Source: Alcanivorax sp. (GTDB taxonomy: Bacteria > Pseudomonadota > Gammaproteobacteria > Pseudomonadales > Alcanivoracaceae). Taken from it: a DNA stretch of 64,000 nt. Every line of letters starts with the position of its first letter. Position 1 is the stretch's first letter. Positions 27,423 through 35,661 of the stretch are shown in pieces. The position numbers and the translations under genes are program-made. Under the pieces are notes generated by a model. That model was not told where the DNA came from. It was given only the letters and a program-made list of their open reading frames with translations, and did no database searches. The DNA lies in NCBI GenBank assembly GCA_022449455.1, contig JAKUPL010000010.1, positions 1-64,000 of the forward strand, written 5' to 3'.

Positions 27423-29432
27423 TCAAGGCTGGTTGTGACGAAGCATATAGCGGGCGGTCTGGTAGAAGCCTTCCAGCATTGCCTTGCGCTGTTCCAGCAA
27501 CTCCGGGCGGGCTTCGTTGACCGGCTCGTTCAGGGCCGGGTTGTCCAGATCGTACAACCGGGGCCGGTCGCCGTCGTACTGCATGCTCATATGGTAATCC
27601 GCCCCGAGCAGCCCGATCAGCGGATTCTGGCTGCGGTTGCCGCCGAAAGTCAGCGCGTAGAACGGCGCGTCGGTGTTGAGCAGATCCCGGCCCAGGGTGC
27701 GGTTCTCGTAGGGCAGCCCGACGATGCCCAGCGCGGTGGGCATGATGTCCACCAGACTGGCCGGATGCTCGATCACGCGCGGCCCGTCCAGCACCCCCGG
27801 ACCGTACAGAATCAACGGCACATGATGCTTGTCGAGCCCCAGGCTCTCGCTGTAGCCCATATGGCTGGACGACTCGGAGCGGTCGTTGTGATCGCCGTAG
27901 AGAATGTACAGGGTGTTGTCGCCGTAGGCTTCGCTGGCGGCCAGCTCATTGATGAAGCGGCCCACATTGTGGTCCAGCAGGCGCACCGCGTTGTACTGGT
28001 CGTTGCCGAGGAAGCTGTGCTTCTGCACCTCTCCTTCCGGCGGCTGTTTGGTCTCGAATTCCGAGCCGTCGTCGGGAATGGTGAACGGCCGATGGTTGCC
28101 GGCGGTCTGGATAAAGGCGATGAACGGCTGATCCGGGTCCAGTTCGCTGAGACGCCGGTGGGCGGCGTCGAACAGGGAGCGATCGGAGATGCCCCAGACG
28201 TCCACGTTGGGCGCGTCGTAGTCACCGGCCTCGTGCAGCTCCAGATCGCGGATATTGTTGGTCAGCAAGCCGCTGATGTTGGCCCAGCCGGCGTTGCCGC
28301 CGATAAAGTAGAGCCGCTGGTAGCCCTTGAAGGCGTTCACCAGGGTGTACTGATTGACGATCTGCGGGTTGCGCGACGCGGTGGAGCCGCCCCAGGTCAC
28401 GTCGGGAATGCCGGTGACCAGACCGAACACGGTGCGCGCGGTGCCGCTGGAGGGCACCATGAAGTTCGGGAAGAAATAGCCCTGGTGGCCAAGCGCGTCC
28501 AGATTGGGCGTCGCTTCCATGGGGTTGCCGTACAGGCCCAGCCGGTTGGCGCCCATGGATTCCAGATGGATCAGAACCACGTTGGGCGGACGGCCGGCGC
28601 GGGCGTGACCGGGGACCTGGCGGGCGAAATCGAACTCGCCGTCTTCCGGATGGCGGGCGTTCTCCGGCACGCCCAGGTAATCGGCCATCCACTGATAGTG
28701 GCGCGCCAGGGCGTCCGGGTCGTGCTTGCGGGTGCCGGTGGTCAGGGTGTCGTAGAAGAACACCGCCGGGTTCAGACCCAGGGCGGCCACCTGCTGATTG
28801 TTGGCGAAATAGGCGTCGCTCCATCGCAACGGCACCTCGCCGAATTGCCCCATGATGCCCAGCGCATAGAGATAGGTGCAGGCCACGCCCACCAGGGTGC
28901 CGGCCAGCCAGCCCCGGCGCGGCGGACCGCCGGCGGTGAACCGGCGCACCCAACGGTGCCCGGCCCAGCCGCACAGCACGGCGGCGGCGACCAGCAGCAA
29001 CGTCAGCGGAATCACCGGGTAGCTTTCCCACACCATCAGCAGCGAGTCCCGGCGGTCCTCGAAGAACCGCAATACGGAACTGTTCAGGCGTTCCGCCAGA
29101 TAACTGTAATGGGCGAAGTCGGCCACGTAGGTCAGCGTCAGCGCGGCGCCGGCCAGGGCCAGCCAGACCACCGCCACGCCGCGGGCAATACGCCCCCGGC
29201 GCAGCCCCAGCACGCCGGGCAGCAGGCTGAGCAGCGCCACCGGCAGGGTCACCAGCAACGCCACCCGCAGGTCGAATCGCAGGCCCACGCCAAAGGCGTG
29301 CCACAGCTCGTCCCGATTCAGGCCCTGATCGGCCAGAAACGTGAAGTAAAACGCCACCCGCAGGGCCACCAGAGCGAGGAACGTGACCAGCACCAATCCC
29401 AGGATCAGCCGCAGCCGCGGCGACAGACGCAT
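27423..29432 (-). CDS. LTA-synthase-like membrane sulfatase / phosphoglycerol transferase
   Basis: 669 residues: five N-terminal transmembrane helices (roughly residues 8-32, 52-76, 84-105, 137-158, 171-192), then a large periplasmic alkaline-phosphatase-fold domain. PNVVLIHLESMGANRLGLYGN holds the metal-binding Glu, the MVPSSGTARTVFGLVTG segment the nucleophilic Thr/Ser region, and LYILYGDHNDRS the C-terminal Asp/His metal ligands. Gram-negative relatives add phosphoglycerol or phosphoethanolamine to membrane glycans or lipids. The acceptor here is unknown. Its start shares one base with the sspB stop, so it can be read from the ssp transcript. Confidence 0.85.
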   Translation of the reverse strand: MRLSPRLRLILGLVLVTFLALVALRVAFYFTFLADQGLNRDELWHAFGVGLRFDLRVALLVTLPVALLSLLPGVLGLRRGRIARGVAVVWLALAGAALTLTYVADFAHYSYLAERLNSSVLRFFEDRRDSLLMVWESYPVIPLTLLLVAAAVLCGWAGHRWVRRFTAGGPPRRGWLAGTLVGVACTYLYALGIMGQFGEVPLRWSDAYFANNQQVAALGLNPAVFFYDTLTTGTRKHDPDALARHYQWMADYLGVPENARHPEDGEFDFARQVPGHARAGRPPNVVLIHLESMGANRLGLYGNPMEATPNLDALGHQGYFFPNFMVPSSGTARTVFGLVTGIPDVTWGGSTASRNPQIVNQYTLVNAFKGYQRLYFIGGNAGWANISGLLTNNIRDLELHEAGDYDAPNVDVWGISDRSLFDAAHRRLSELDPDQPFIAFIQTAGNHRPFTIPDDGSEFETKQPPEGEVQKHSFLGNDQYNAVRLLDHNVGRFINELAASEAYGDNTLYILYGDHNDRSESSSHMGYSESLGLDKHHVPLILYGPGVLDGPRVIEHPASLVDIMPTALGIVGLPYENRTLGRDLLNTDAPFYALTFGGNRSQNPLIGLLGADYHMSMQYDGDRPRLYDLDNPALNEPVNEARPELLEQRKAMLEGFYQTARYMLRHNQP

Positions 29433-29842
29433 TACTTCACGACCTTCAGATGGCTGCCACGGGACGGCTTGTCACCGTCGTCGTCGCTGTCCGGACCCGG
29501 GGCGGGCGGTTCCGGCGGCGGCTCCACCGGCTCGAACGCCATGCCCTGGCCGTTCTCGCGGGCGAATACCGCCATCACCGCGTCCACCGGCACCCGCACC
29601 GTGTGCGGCACGCCGCCGAAGCGGGCGGAAAAGGAAATCTCTTCATTACCGGCCTCGAAGGCGGTTACCGCCCGGGGCGCGATATTGAGCACGATCTGCC
29701 CGTCCTGGACGAACTCCTGCGGCACCTCGGCGCCGGGGTAGCGGGCATCCACCGCCAGATGGGTGGTCAGACCGTTGTCGCAGATCCATTCGTGCATCGC
29801 CCGTATCAGATACGGGCGATTGGGGGTCATCTCGTCATTCAT
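29432..29842 (-). CDS. sspB: ClpXP adaptor SspB
   Basis: Adaptor that brings ssrA-tagged proteins to the ClpXP protease. The 136 residues contain the family core RPYLIRAMHEWICDNGLTTH, NLAPRAV-like segment (LNIAPRAVTAFE), FSARFGG and VPVDAVMAVFARENGQGMAFE, then an acidic/Pro linker and a C-terminal basic tail GSHLKVVK, equivalent to the ClpX-docking tail of E. coli SspB. It follows sspA by 3 bp. An in-frame ATG five codons downstream is also possible. Confidence 0.93.
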   Translation of the reverse strand: MNDEMTPNRPYLIRAMHEWICDNGLTTHLAVDARYPGAEVPQEFVQDGQIVLNIAPRAVTAFEAGNEEISFSARFGGVPHTVRVPVDAVMAVFARENGQGMAFEPVEPPPEPPAPGPDSDDDGDKPSRGSHLKVVK

Positions 29843-29845
29843 GGC

Positions 29846-30484
29846 TTACAGTTGCTGACGCAGTTCGCGCTCGGCTTCGGACAGGCTCACCTGGAACGCA
29901 TCGCGGTCGAACAGACGCTCGGCGTAGTCGATCAGCGGCTTGGCCTGCTTGGCCGGCAGGTCCACGCCCATGGCCGGCAGCCGCCACAGGATCGGGCCGA
30001 TCACGCAGTCCACCAGGGTGAACTCCTCGCTCATGAAGAACGGCAGCTCATTGAAGATCGGCGCGGTGGCGATCAAACCTTCGCGCAGTTCCTTGCGACG
30101 CTTGTTCAGCGACGCCTCTTTCTCTTCGCCGATCAGCAGCGCGTCCACATGGTGGCACCAGTCCCGCTCGATGCGGTGGATCAGCAGCCGGCTCTGGGCG
30201 CGGGCCACCGGGTACACCGGCAGCAGCGGCGGATGCGGAAAGCGCTCGTCCAGATATTCCATGATCACCGTGGACTGATACAGCGTCAGTTCCCGGTCCA
30301 CCAGGGTCGGCACCTCGTTGTAAGGGTTCAGCGAGGCCAGGTCTTCCGGCTTGTCGCCGTTGTCCACGTCGACGATGTCCACGGTGACGCCTTTTTCCGC
30401 CAGAACGATGCGTACCCGATGGCAATAATGATCGTTCGGGGAGGAAAAGAAGGTCATCGAGGAACGTTTGGTCACCACACCCAT
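29846..30484 (-). CDS. sspA: Stringent starvation protein A (SspA)
   Basis: Glutathione-S-transferase-fold protein that binds RNA polymerase holoenzyme and modulates transcription in stationary phase and acid stress. The N-terminal thioredoxin-like half reads [23 protein letters not shown], with [30 protein letters not shown] completing the GST-N core; the all-helical C-terminal half follows. 212 residues, the same as E. coli. Co-directional with petABC upstream and forming an operon with sspB. Confidence 0.95.
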   Translation of the reverse strand: MGVVTKRSSMTFFSSPNDHYCHRVRIVLAEKGVTVDIVDVDNGDKPEDLASLNPYNEVPTLVDRELTLYQSTVIMEYLDERFPHPPLLPVYPVARAQSRLLIHRIERDWCHHVDALLIGEEKEASLNKRRKELREGLIATAPIFNELPFFMSEEFTLVDCVIGPILWRLPAMGVDLPAKQAKPLIDYAERLFDRDAFQVSLSEAERELRQQL

Positions 30485-30520
30485 GGTCGAGTCATCTCCA
30501 CGCTATATCGCAATAACACA

Positions 30521-30552
30521 AACAGGGTAGCCGCTCACGCGGTTACCCTGTT
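30521..30552 (-). terminator. Terminator-like hairpin between petC and sspA
   Basis: A 13-bp stem (AACAGGGTA... / ...TACCCTGTT with one G-T pair) and a six-base loop lies downstream of petC. On the minus strand it is followed by a moderately T-rich stretch (TTGTGTTATTG), so termination may be partial. Confidence 0.55.
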
Positions 30553-30589
30553 GCTCGCCGGAAGGCGTTCCTGGCGGGGTGAAACCCGC

Positions 30590-31246
30590 TTAGTGAACGT
30601 CCTTCCAGTATTCCTTTTTCAGCAGGTAGGCCGGGATCAGCAGGATCGCCAGGAACACCAGCACGTACACACCGATCCGCTCGCGGGTGGGCGCCATCGG
30701 CTCCGCCGCGTAGGTGAGGAAGTTGGTGATGTCGCCCATATTGGACTCAAACTCTTCCTCGCTCAGATCCTGCTGCATCTTCGCCATCACATGGGGCATG
30801 CCCACGCTCGGGAATACGTGGTTATTGTACCCGTAAGGACGGGACTCGTCCTCGTAGAACCCGATCAGATAGGAGTAGATCCAGTCCGATGAACGATGCC
30901 GGGCGGCCAGGGACAGGTCCGGCGGCGGGTTGCCGAACCAGGTCTTGCCATCCGCGGCGGCCATGCCGTTGCGCATCTGATCACCGATCTTGTCGCTGGT
31001 GAAATTCAGATACTTCAACGTCAGTTCGTCGGACATACCCAGATCATCGGCCATGCGGCCGTAGCGCAGGTACTCCAGGCTGTGACAGCCCATACAATAG
31101 TTCACGAACAGCTTGGCGCCATTTTGCAGGCTGACTTTGTCCTGCAGGTTCACCGGCGCTTTTTCCAGCTCCACATCGTGGCCACCGGCGGCGCCGGCCA
31201 GCACGGGCAGGCAGCTGAACAGCAATGCAACAACCAGCTTCTTCAT
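30590..31246 (-). CDS. petC: Cytochrome c1 of the bc1 complex (PetC)
   Basis: Membrane-anchored c-type cytochrome that takes electrons from the Rieske protein and passes them to soluble cytochrome c. 218 residues from ATG 31246: Sec signal MKKLVVALLFSCLPVLAGAAG, the haem c motif CMGCH near residue 51, a Met-containing region (GMPHVMAKMQQDLS) and one C-terminal anchor helix (VYVLVFLAILLIPAYLL). The start shares one base with the petB stop. Standard length for gammaproteobacteria. Some reading frames extend upstream in antiphase to petB and are not real. Confidence 0.95.
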   Translation of the reverse strand: MKKLVVALLFSCLPVLAGAAGGHDVELEKAPVNLQDKVSLQNGAKLFVNYCMGCHSLEYLRYGRMADDLGMSDELTLKYLNFTSDKIGDQMRNGMAAADGKTWFGNPPPDLSLAARHRSSDWIYSYLIGFYEDESRPYGYNNHVFPSVGMPHVMAKMQQDLSEEEFESNMGDITNFLTYAAEPMAPTRERIGVYVLVFLAILLIPAYLLKKEYWKDVH

Positions 31247-32532
31247 CAGTGACCCCCCGTTACACGTTCCGGAACCGGCTTGGACTTCTCGAATCGGTGC
31301 GCCAGCGGCAGCCCCACGAAGAAGAACAGGAAGTAGTAGACCGTGCCGATCTGCGCCAGGGTCTTGGCCAGGCCGGAGGCCGGCTGGGTGCCCAGGTAAC
31401 CGAGCATCAGGAAGTCCAGCGCGAAAATCAGCAGCAGGGTCTTGCTCAGCCAGCCCTTGTAACGGATGGATTTCACCGGGTGGCGGTCCAGCCAGGGCAG
31501 CAGGAACAGCACCACGATGCCGCCGCCCATGGCGATCAGGCCCCAGGCCTTGGAAGACATGCCGAACCACTCCAGGGTGGTGGCGCGCAGCATGGCGTAG
31601 TAAGGGCCGTAGTACCACACCGGCGCGATGTGATCCGGCGTCTTCAGCGGGTTGGCCGCCACGAAGTTCGGTTTCTCGATCAGATAGCCGCCGCCGGTGG
31701 GGAAGAAGAAGATCACCACCGCGAAGATCATCAGGAACACGATCACACCGGGCAGGTCCTTGACCGTGTAGTACGGGTGGAACGGGATACCGTCGCGCGG
31801 GATGCCGTTCTCGTCCTTGTTCTGCTTGATTTCGACGCCGTCCGGGTTGTTGGAGCCCACTTCGTGCAGCGCCAGGATGTGCAGGAACACCAGGGCCACC
31901 AGCACCAGCGGGATGGCCACCACGTGCAGGGCGAAGAATTTGTTCACCGTGGCGGTGGAAAGCAGATAGTCGCCGCGCACCCAGGTGGTGAGCGCCTCAC
32001 CGATTTCCTTGGCGTCCTTGGCGTCGATGAACGGCAGGATATCGAACGGAATCGCGCCGGCCAGGGAGATGATCACCTGGGCGCCCCAGTACGACATGTT
32101 GCCCCAGGGCAGCACGTAGCCCAGGAAGCCTTCCGCCATCAGCGCCACGTAGATCAGCATGCCGAAGATCCACACCAGCTCGCGGGGCGGCTTGTAGGAG
32201 CCGTACAGCAGGCCGCGGAACATGTGCAGGTAGACCACCGCGAAGAAGGCCGAGGCGCCGACCGCGTGCATGTAGCGGATCAGCCAGCCCCATTGCACGT
32301 CGCGCATGATGTATTCCACCGAGCCGAAACCGTCGGACGGGGAATAGAACATGGTCAACCAGATGCCGGTGAGCAGCTGGTTGATCAGTACCACCATGGA
32401 GAGCACCCCAAAGTAGTACCAGAAATTGAAGTTCTTCGGAGCGTAGTACTCCGACATGTGCTTCTTGTAGGTGTTGACGACGGGGAGACGGGCATCCACC
32501 CAGTCGATCAAGCCATTGACCATTCGCATCAT
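31246..32532 (-). CDS. petB: Cytochrome b of the bc1 complex (PetB)
   Basis: Eight-helix quinol-oxidising subunit of respiratory complex III. 428 residues; the haem-ligating histidines lie in helices around AFFAVVYLHMFRGLLYG and FFALHVVAIPLVLVALVFLHILALHEVG. The Qo-site segments GYVLPWGNMSYWGAQVI and a PEW-like KTPDHIAPVWYYGPYYAMLR region are present (PVW replacing PEW). Start at 32532 overlaps the petA stop by 4 bp; another ATG three codons in could also be used. Confidence 0.96.
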   Translation of the reverse strand: MMRMVNGLIDWVDARLPVVNTYKKHMSEYYAPKNFNFWYYFGVLSMVVLINQLLTGIWLTMFYSPSDGFGSVEYIMRDVQWGWLIRYMHAVGASAFFAVVYLHMFRGLLYGSYKPPRELVWIFGMLIYVALMAEGFLGYVLPWGNMSYWGAQVIISLAGAIPFDILPFIDAKDAKEIGEALTTWVRGDYLLSTATVNKFFALHVVAIPLVLVALVFLHILALHEVGSNNPDGVEIKQNKDENGIPRDGIPFHPYYTVKDLPGVIVFLMIFAVVIFFFPTGGGYLIEKPNFVAANPLKTPDHIAPVWYYGPYYAMLRATTLEWFGMSSKAWGLIAMGGGIVVLFLLPWLDRHPVKSIRYKGWLSKTLLLIFALDFLMLGYLGTQPASGLAKTLAQIGTVYYFLFFFVGLPLAHRFEKSKPVPERVTGGH

Positions 32533-33116
32533 GCCTCAGTCTCCCCTTCTTCAGAACCGATGATGATGACGGCGTCACTGGTATAGGAATGGGGCGGCAC
32601 CACCAGGTTGGTGGGGGCCGGCACACCCTGATAGACCCGGCCGGCCAGGTCGAACTTGGAACCGTGACAGGGGCAGAAGAAACCACCGAACTGCAGCTCC
32701 ACGGTGGGCTCTTCCTCGAACAGAGGCGAGCAACCCAGGTGGGTACAGATACCGATCAGCACCAGATATTCTTTTTTGATGGAGCGCCACTCGTTGGCCG
32801 CGTAGGGCGGCTGCTGATCCACCTCGGATTGCGGATCCTTGAGTTCGCCGTTGAGTTTGTCCAGGTTGGCGATCATGTCGTCGGTGCGACGCACCACCCA
32901 GATCGGCTGGCCGCGCCATTCGGCCACCACGCGCTGCCCCATATCGAGTTTGCTGACGTCCACCTCGACGGGGGCGCCGGCATTCTCTGCCCTCGCGCTG
33001 GGCTGCCAGGATTTGACAAAAGGTACCGCCGCGCCGATGGCACCCGCCGCGCCCACCGCTGAGGTCAGGCCGATCAAAAAGGTGCGGCGGCTGGTATTTA
33101 CGCCGTCATTGCTCAT
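32529..33116 (-). CDS. petA: Rieske iron-sulfur subunit of the bc1 complex (PetA)
   Basis: 2Fe-2S protein that shuttles electrons from quinol at the Qo site to cytochrome c1. 195 residues: twin-arginine signal-anchor SRRTFLIGLTSAVGAAGAIGAAV, then the Rieske domain with CTHLGC and CPCHGS cluster-binding boxes (2 Cys + 2 His ligands, disulfide Cys pair). First gene of petABC. A promoter match is found about 90 bp upstream. Confidence 0.96.
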   Translation of the reverse strand: MSNDGVNTSRRTFLIGLTSAVGAAGAIGAAVPFVKSWQPSARAENAGAPVEVDVSKLDMGQRVVAEWRGQPIWVVRRTDDMIANLDKLNGELKDPQSEVDQQPPYAANEWRSIKKEYLVLIGICTHLGCSPLFEEEPTVELQFGGFFCPCHGSKFDLAGRVYQGVPAPTNLVVPPHSYTSDAVIIIGSEEGETEA

Positions 33117-33206
33117 TGAATTATTCTCCCCTTAGATCCCACGCTCGGGGGGTGATCCGAGACTCGAGGTCGGTGCTCGTGCTCCGGGCGGAGTAAGGCG
33201 GCGGAA

Positions 33207-33235
33207 ATGGTAATGAAAAAGACCACATCTGACAA
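33207..33235 (-). promoter_or_regulatory. Sigma-70 promoter of petABC
   Basis: Minus strand TTGTCA (33235-33230), 17-bp spacer, TACCAT (33212-33207): five of six and four of six consensus matches. Leader of roughly 85 nt before petA. Confidence 0.6.
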
Positions 33236-33282
33236 CCGGTTATTGTTCGCCAGCGCCTCGCTAAACCACTGATTTATGCATA

Positions 33283-33310
33283 AAAAAAGCCCAGCAACGC
33301 CGGGCTTTTT
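33283..33310 (-). terminator. Terminator of the rplM-rpsI operon
   Basis: Minus strand stem AAAAAGCCC / GGGCTTTTT with a short loop and a run of seven T, 28 bp after the rpsI stop. The complementary A/T runs may let it work in both directions. Confidence 0.8.
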
Positions 33311-33337
33311 CGGGGCTCGACAACGCGAAGCGCCGTC

Positions 33338-33733
33338 TTACCGCTTGGAGTACTGCGGACGCTTACGCGCTTTGTGCAGACCCACTTTCTTACGTTCCAC
33401 TTCACGGGCATCACGGGTTACGTAGCCAGCACGACGCAGGGCGCCACGCAGCTCACCGTCGTATTCCATCAGCGCACGGGTGATACCGTGACGGATGGCG
33501 CCGGCCTGACCGTTGTTGCCGCCACCGCTGACGGTCACGTACACGTCGAAGCGCTCGGCGGCGTCGACCAGCTCCAGCGGCTGACGCACCACCATGCGGT
33601 TGGTCTCGCGACCGAAGAACACGTCCAGCGGACGACCGTTGACGGTGATGTTACCGCTGCCCGGGCGCAGGAAGACGCGGGCGGAAGCCGTCTTGCGGCG
33701 GCCGGTTCCGTAATCGGCGTTTGCAGTTGCCAT
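33338..33733 (-). CDS. rpsI: 30S ribosomal protein S9 (RpsI)
   Basis: 131 residues ending in the conserved [17 protein letters not shown] tail that reaches into the ribosomal P site and contacts t[23 protein letters not shown] starts the family core and [20 protein letters not shown] is the signature. Lies 11 bp downstream of rplM in the usual L13-S9 operon. Confidence 0.98.
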   Translation of the reverse strand: MATANADYGTGRRKTASARVFLRPGSGNITVNGRPLDVFFGRETNRMVVRQPLELVDAAERFDVYVTVSGGGNNGQAGAIRHGITRALMEYDGELRGALRRAGYVTRDAREVERKKVGLHKARKRPQYSKR

Positions 33734-33744
33734 CGACTGACCTC

Positions 33745-34173
33745 TTAGAGTTCGAGCTGCTGCGGCTGCTGAGCGGTATGCGGATGCTCGGCGCCGGCGT
33801 AGACTTTGAGTTTGCGCAACATGTCGCGACCCAGCGGGTTACGCGGCATCATGCCCTTCACGGCTTTCTCGATCACCATCTGCGGCTTTTCGCTGATCAG
33901 GGTCTCGAAGTTGGCTTCCTTGATACCGCCCGGGTAACCGCTGTGGCGATAGTACATCTTGTTGGAAGCTTTTTTGCCGGTAACGGCCACTTTTTCCGCG
34001 TTGATCACGACGATGTAGTCGCCGGTGTCCACGTGCGGCGTGTATTCCGGCTTATGCTTGCCGCGCAGACGGCTGGCGATTTCCGCGGCCAGCCGGCCCA
34101 GCGTTTTGCCGGAGGCGTCCACCACATACCAGTCGCGCTTTACGCTTTCCGGTTTCGCGCTGAAGGTCTTCAT
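33745..34173 (-). CDS. rplM: 50S ribosomal protein L13 (RplM)
   Basis: 142 residues, the same length as E. coli L13. [47 protein letters not shown] and [26 protein letters not shown] are the diagnostic segments. An early 50S assembly protein. First gene of the L13-S9 operon, with a recognisable promoter and structured leader upstream. Confidence 0.98.
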   Translation of the reverse strand: MKTFSAKPESVKRDWYVVDASGKTLGRLAAEIASRLRGKHKPEYTPHVDTGDYIVVINAEKVAVTGKKASNKMYYRHSGYPGGIKEANFETLISEKPQMVIEKAVKGMMPRNPLGRDMLRKLKVYAGAEHPHTAQQPQQLEL

Positions 34174-34227
34174 GGGAGTCTTCCCTAAAATTTGTGCCCT
34201 GAATTCAATACGTTACGGGTTCAATCA

Positions 34228-34260
34228 ACCCTCCGGCGAGAGCCCGCCGGGCAAGAGGGT
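34228..34260 (-). promoter_or_regulatory. Stem-loop in the rplM leader
   Basis: Within the transcribed leader, ACCCTC / GAGGGT forms an outer stem around CGGCG / CGCCG, with a small bulge and a six-base loop. Ribosomal-protein leaders often hold autoregulatory structures; whether this binds L13 or S9 is a guess. Confidence 0.35.
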
Positions 34261-34264
34261 GCGA

Positions 34265-34293
34265 ATTGTACTGAACCGCCCCGGCAAAGACAA
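34265..34293 (-). promoter_or_regulatory. Sigma-70 promoter of rplM-rpsI
   Basis: Minus strand TTGTCT (34293-34288), 17-bp spacer, TACAAT (34270-34265). Strong -10 and fair -35, about 90 bp before the rplM start. Confidence 0.65.
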
Positions 34294-34345
34294 GCGGAAA
34301 GACAGCCGTAAATTGAAGGCCTTGGACAGGGTCCCGGGAAGGCGC

Positions 34346-34504
34346 TGGCACATGCCACGATTCAGGATACAGGATGCAGGATGCAGCGCGAATTGGCCTC
34401 GCCGGGCGTGGGGAGACTTTGCTTTCGCGCCGGTACCCGCAGCGCACTTCCGAGCCCCCCTGAATCCTGTATCCTGCATCCTGCATCGGGCGGCGAAGCC
34501 GCCC
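34346..34504. repeat. Heptad-array inverted element, copy 2
   Basis: Plus strand order: short palindrome TGGCA-CA-TGCCA (34346-34357); heptads GATTCAG, GATACAG, GATGCAG, GATGCAG (34359-34386); 73-nt spacer; heptads CTGAATC, CTGTATC, CTGCATC, CTGCATC (34460-34487); stem-loop GGGCGGC-GAA-GCCGCCC (34488-34504). It fills the intergenic space between divergent rplM and the aldo/keto reductase. Largest of the three copies because of the long spacer. Confidence 0.8.
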
Positions 34505-34543
34505 TCCGCCGCTTGTCGGCGCGTTTGAATCGAGGAGAGAACA

Positions 34544-35581
34544 ATGGAATACCGTCCGCTGGGTGGGACCGACCTCAAGGTCAGCAGCCTTTGCCTGGGC
34601 ACCATGACCTGGGGCAACCAGAATACCGCCGAGGAAGGCTTCGCGCAGATGGAGCTGGCCCTGTCGCGGGGCGTCAACTTCTTCGACACCGCGGAAATGT
34701 ACGCGGTACCGGCCAGCCCGGAAACCTCGTTTCGCACCGAGGAGATCATCGGCGAGTGGTTCGCACGCAGCGGCAACCGGGACAAAGTGGTGCTGGCCAC
34801 CAAGGCGGCCGGCCCCGGCGAGTACGTCAAACACATCCGCGGCGGGCCGCGCTTCACCGCCGACAGCCTGCGCGACGCGGTGGAAGGCAGCCTCAAACGG
34901 CTGCGCACCGACGTCATCGATCTCTATCAGCTGCACTGGCCGGAGCGCCCCACCAACTTCTTCGGCCGCCTCAACTACAAGCATAAGGAAGCGCCCGAGG
35001 CAGTGCCGATCGCCGACACCGTGGCCGGCCTCAAGGCGCTGGTGGACGCCGGCAAGATCCGCCACTGGGGCCTGTCCAACGAAACCCCCTGGGGCACCAT
35101 GACCTTTCTGCGCGAAGCGGAGAAGATCGGCCTGGCGCCGCCAGTCTCGATCCAGAACCCCTACTCCCTGCTCAACCGCAGCTTCGAGGTGGGCCTGGCC
35201 GAGGTGTCCCACCGCGAGAACGTGGGCCTGCTGGCGTACTCGCCGCTGGCCTTCGGCATGCTCACCGGTAAGTACCGCCACGGCCAGTGGCCCGCCGACG
35301 CCCGCCTGACCCGCTTCAAGCAATTCGCCCGCTACAACGGTGAACAAGCGGTAGCGGCCACGGAGGCCTACTGCCAGTTGGCCGAGGAGCGTGGTGTCAG
35401 CCCCACCCAATTGGCGTTGCAGTTCGTCACCACCCGGCCATTCGTGACCAGCAACATCATCGGCGCCACCAACCTGAACCAGCTACGCGAGAACCTGGAC
35501 AGCGTTGACCTGCCCTGGGACAAGGACCTGGAAGAGGCCCTGGAAGCGATCCACACCCGCTTCCCGATCCCGGCGCCCTGA
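34544..35581 (+). CDS. NADP(H)-dependent aldo/keto reductase (Tas-like)
   Basis: 345-residue (alpha/beta)8 barrel oxidoreductase. MEYRPLGGTDLKVSSLCLGTMTWG opens the fold; NFFDTAEMYAVP holds the catalytic Asp and Tyr, TKAAGPG the Lys and DLYQLHWPER the His of the AKR tetrad; IIGATNLNQLRENL is the NADPH 2'-phosphate segment. Closest in layout to E. coli Tas. GAGGAGAGA precedes the ATG. The natural substrate is unknown. Transcribed away from rplM, downstream of repeat copy 2. Confidence 0.9.
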   Translation: MEYRPLGGTDLKVSSLCLGTMTWGNQNTAEEGFAQMELALSRGVNFFDTAEMYAVPASPETSFRTEEIIGEWFARSGNRDKVVLATKAAGPGEYVKHIRGGPRFTADSLRDAVEGSLKRLRTDVIDLYQLHWPERPTNFFGRLNYKHKEAPEAVPIADTVAGLKALVDAGKIRHWGLSNETPWGTMTFLREAEKIGLAPPVSIQNPYSLLNRSFEVGLAEVSHRENVGLLAYSPLAFGMLTGKYRHGQWPADARLTRFKQFARYNGEQAVAATEAYCQLAEERGVSPTQLALQFVTTRPFVTSNIIGATNLNQLRENLDSVDLPWDKDLEEALEAIHTRFPIPAP

Positions 35582-35629
35582 CCAAACCGGGCGCCCGACC
35601 GCTTGACGGACCTCGTCGTTCCGGTCAAT

Positions 35630-35644
35630 GTGCACACTGTGTAC
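35630..35644. promoter_or_regulatory. Near-palindrome before the CrtISO-like gene
   Basis: GTGCACA-C-TGTGTAC, a 15-bp inverted repeat with one mismatch, lies 17 bp before the start codon and downstream of a TTGACG hexamer at 35603-35608. Possible operator, not tied to any regulator in the window. Confidence 0.3.
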
Positions 35645-35661
35645 TTTCAGGGAGCGAACCC

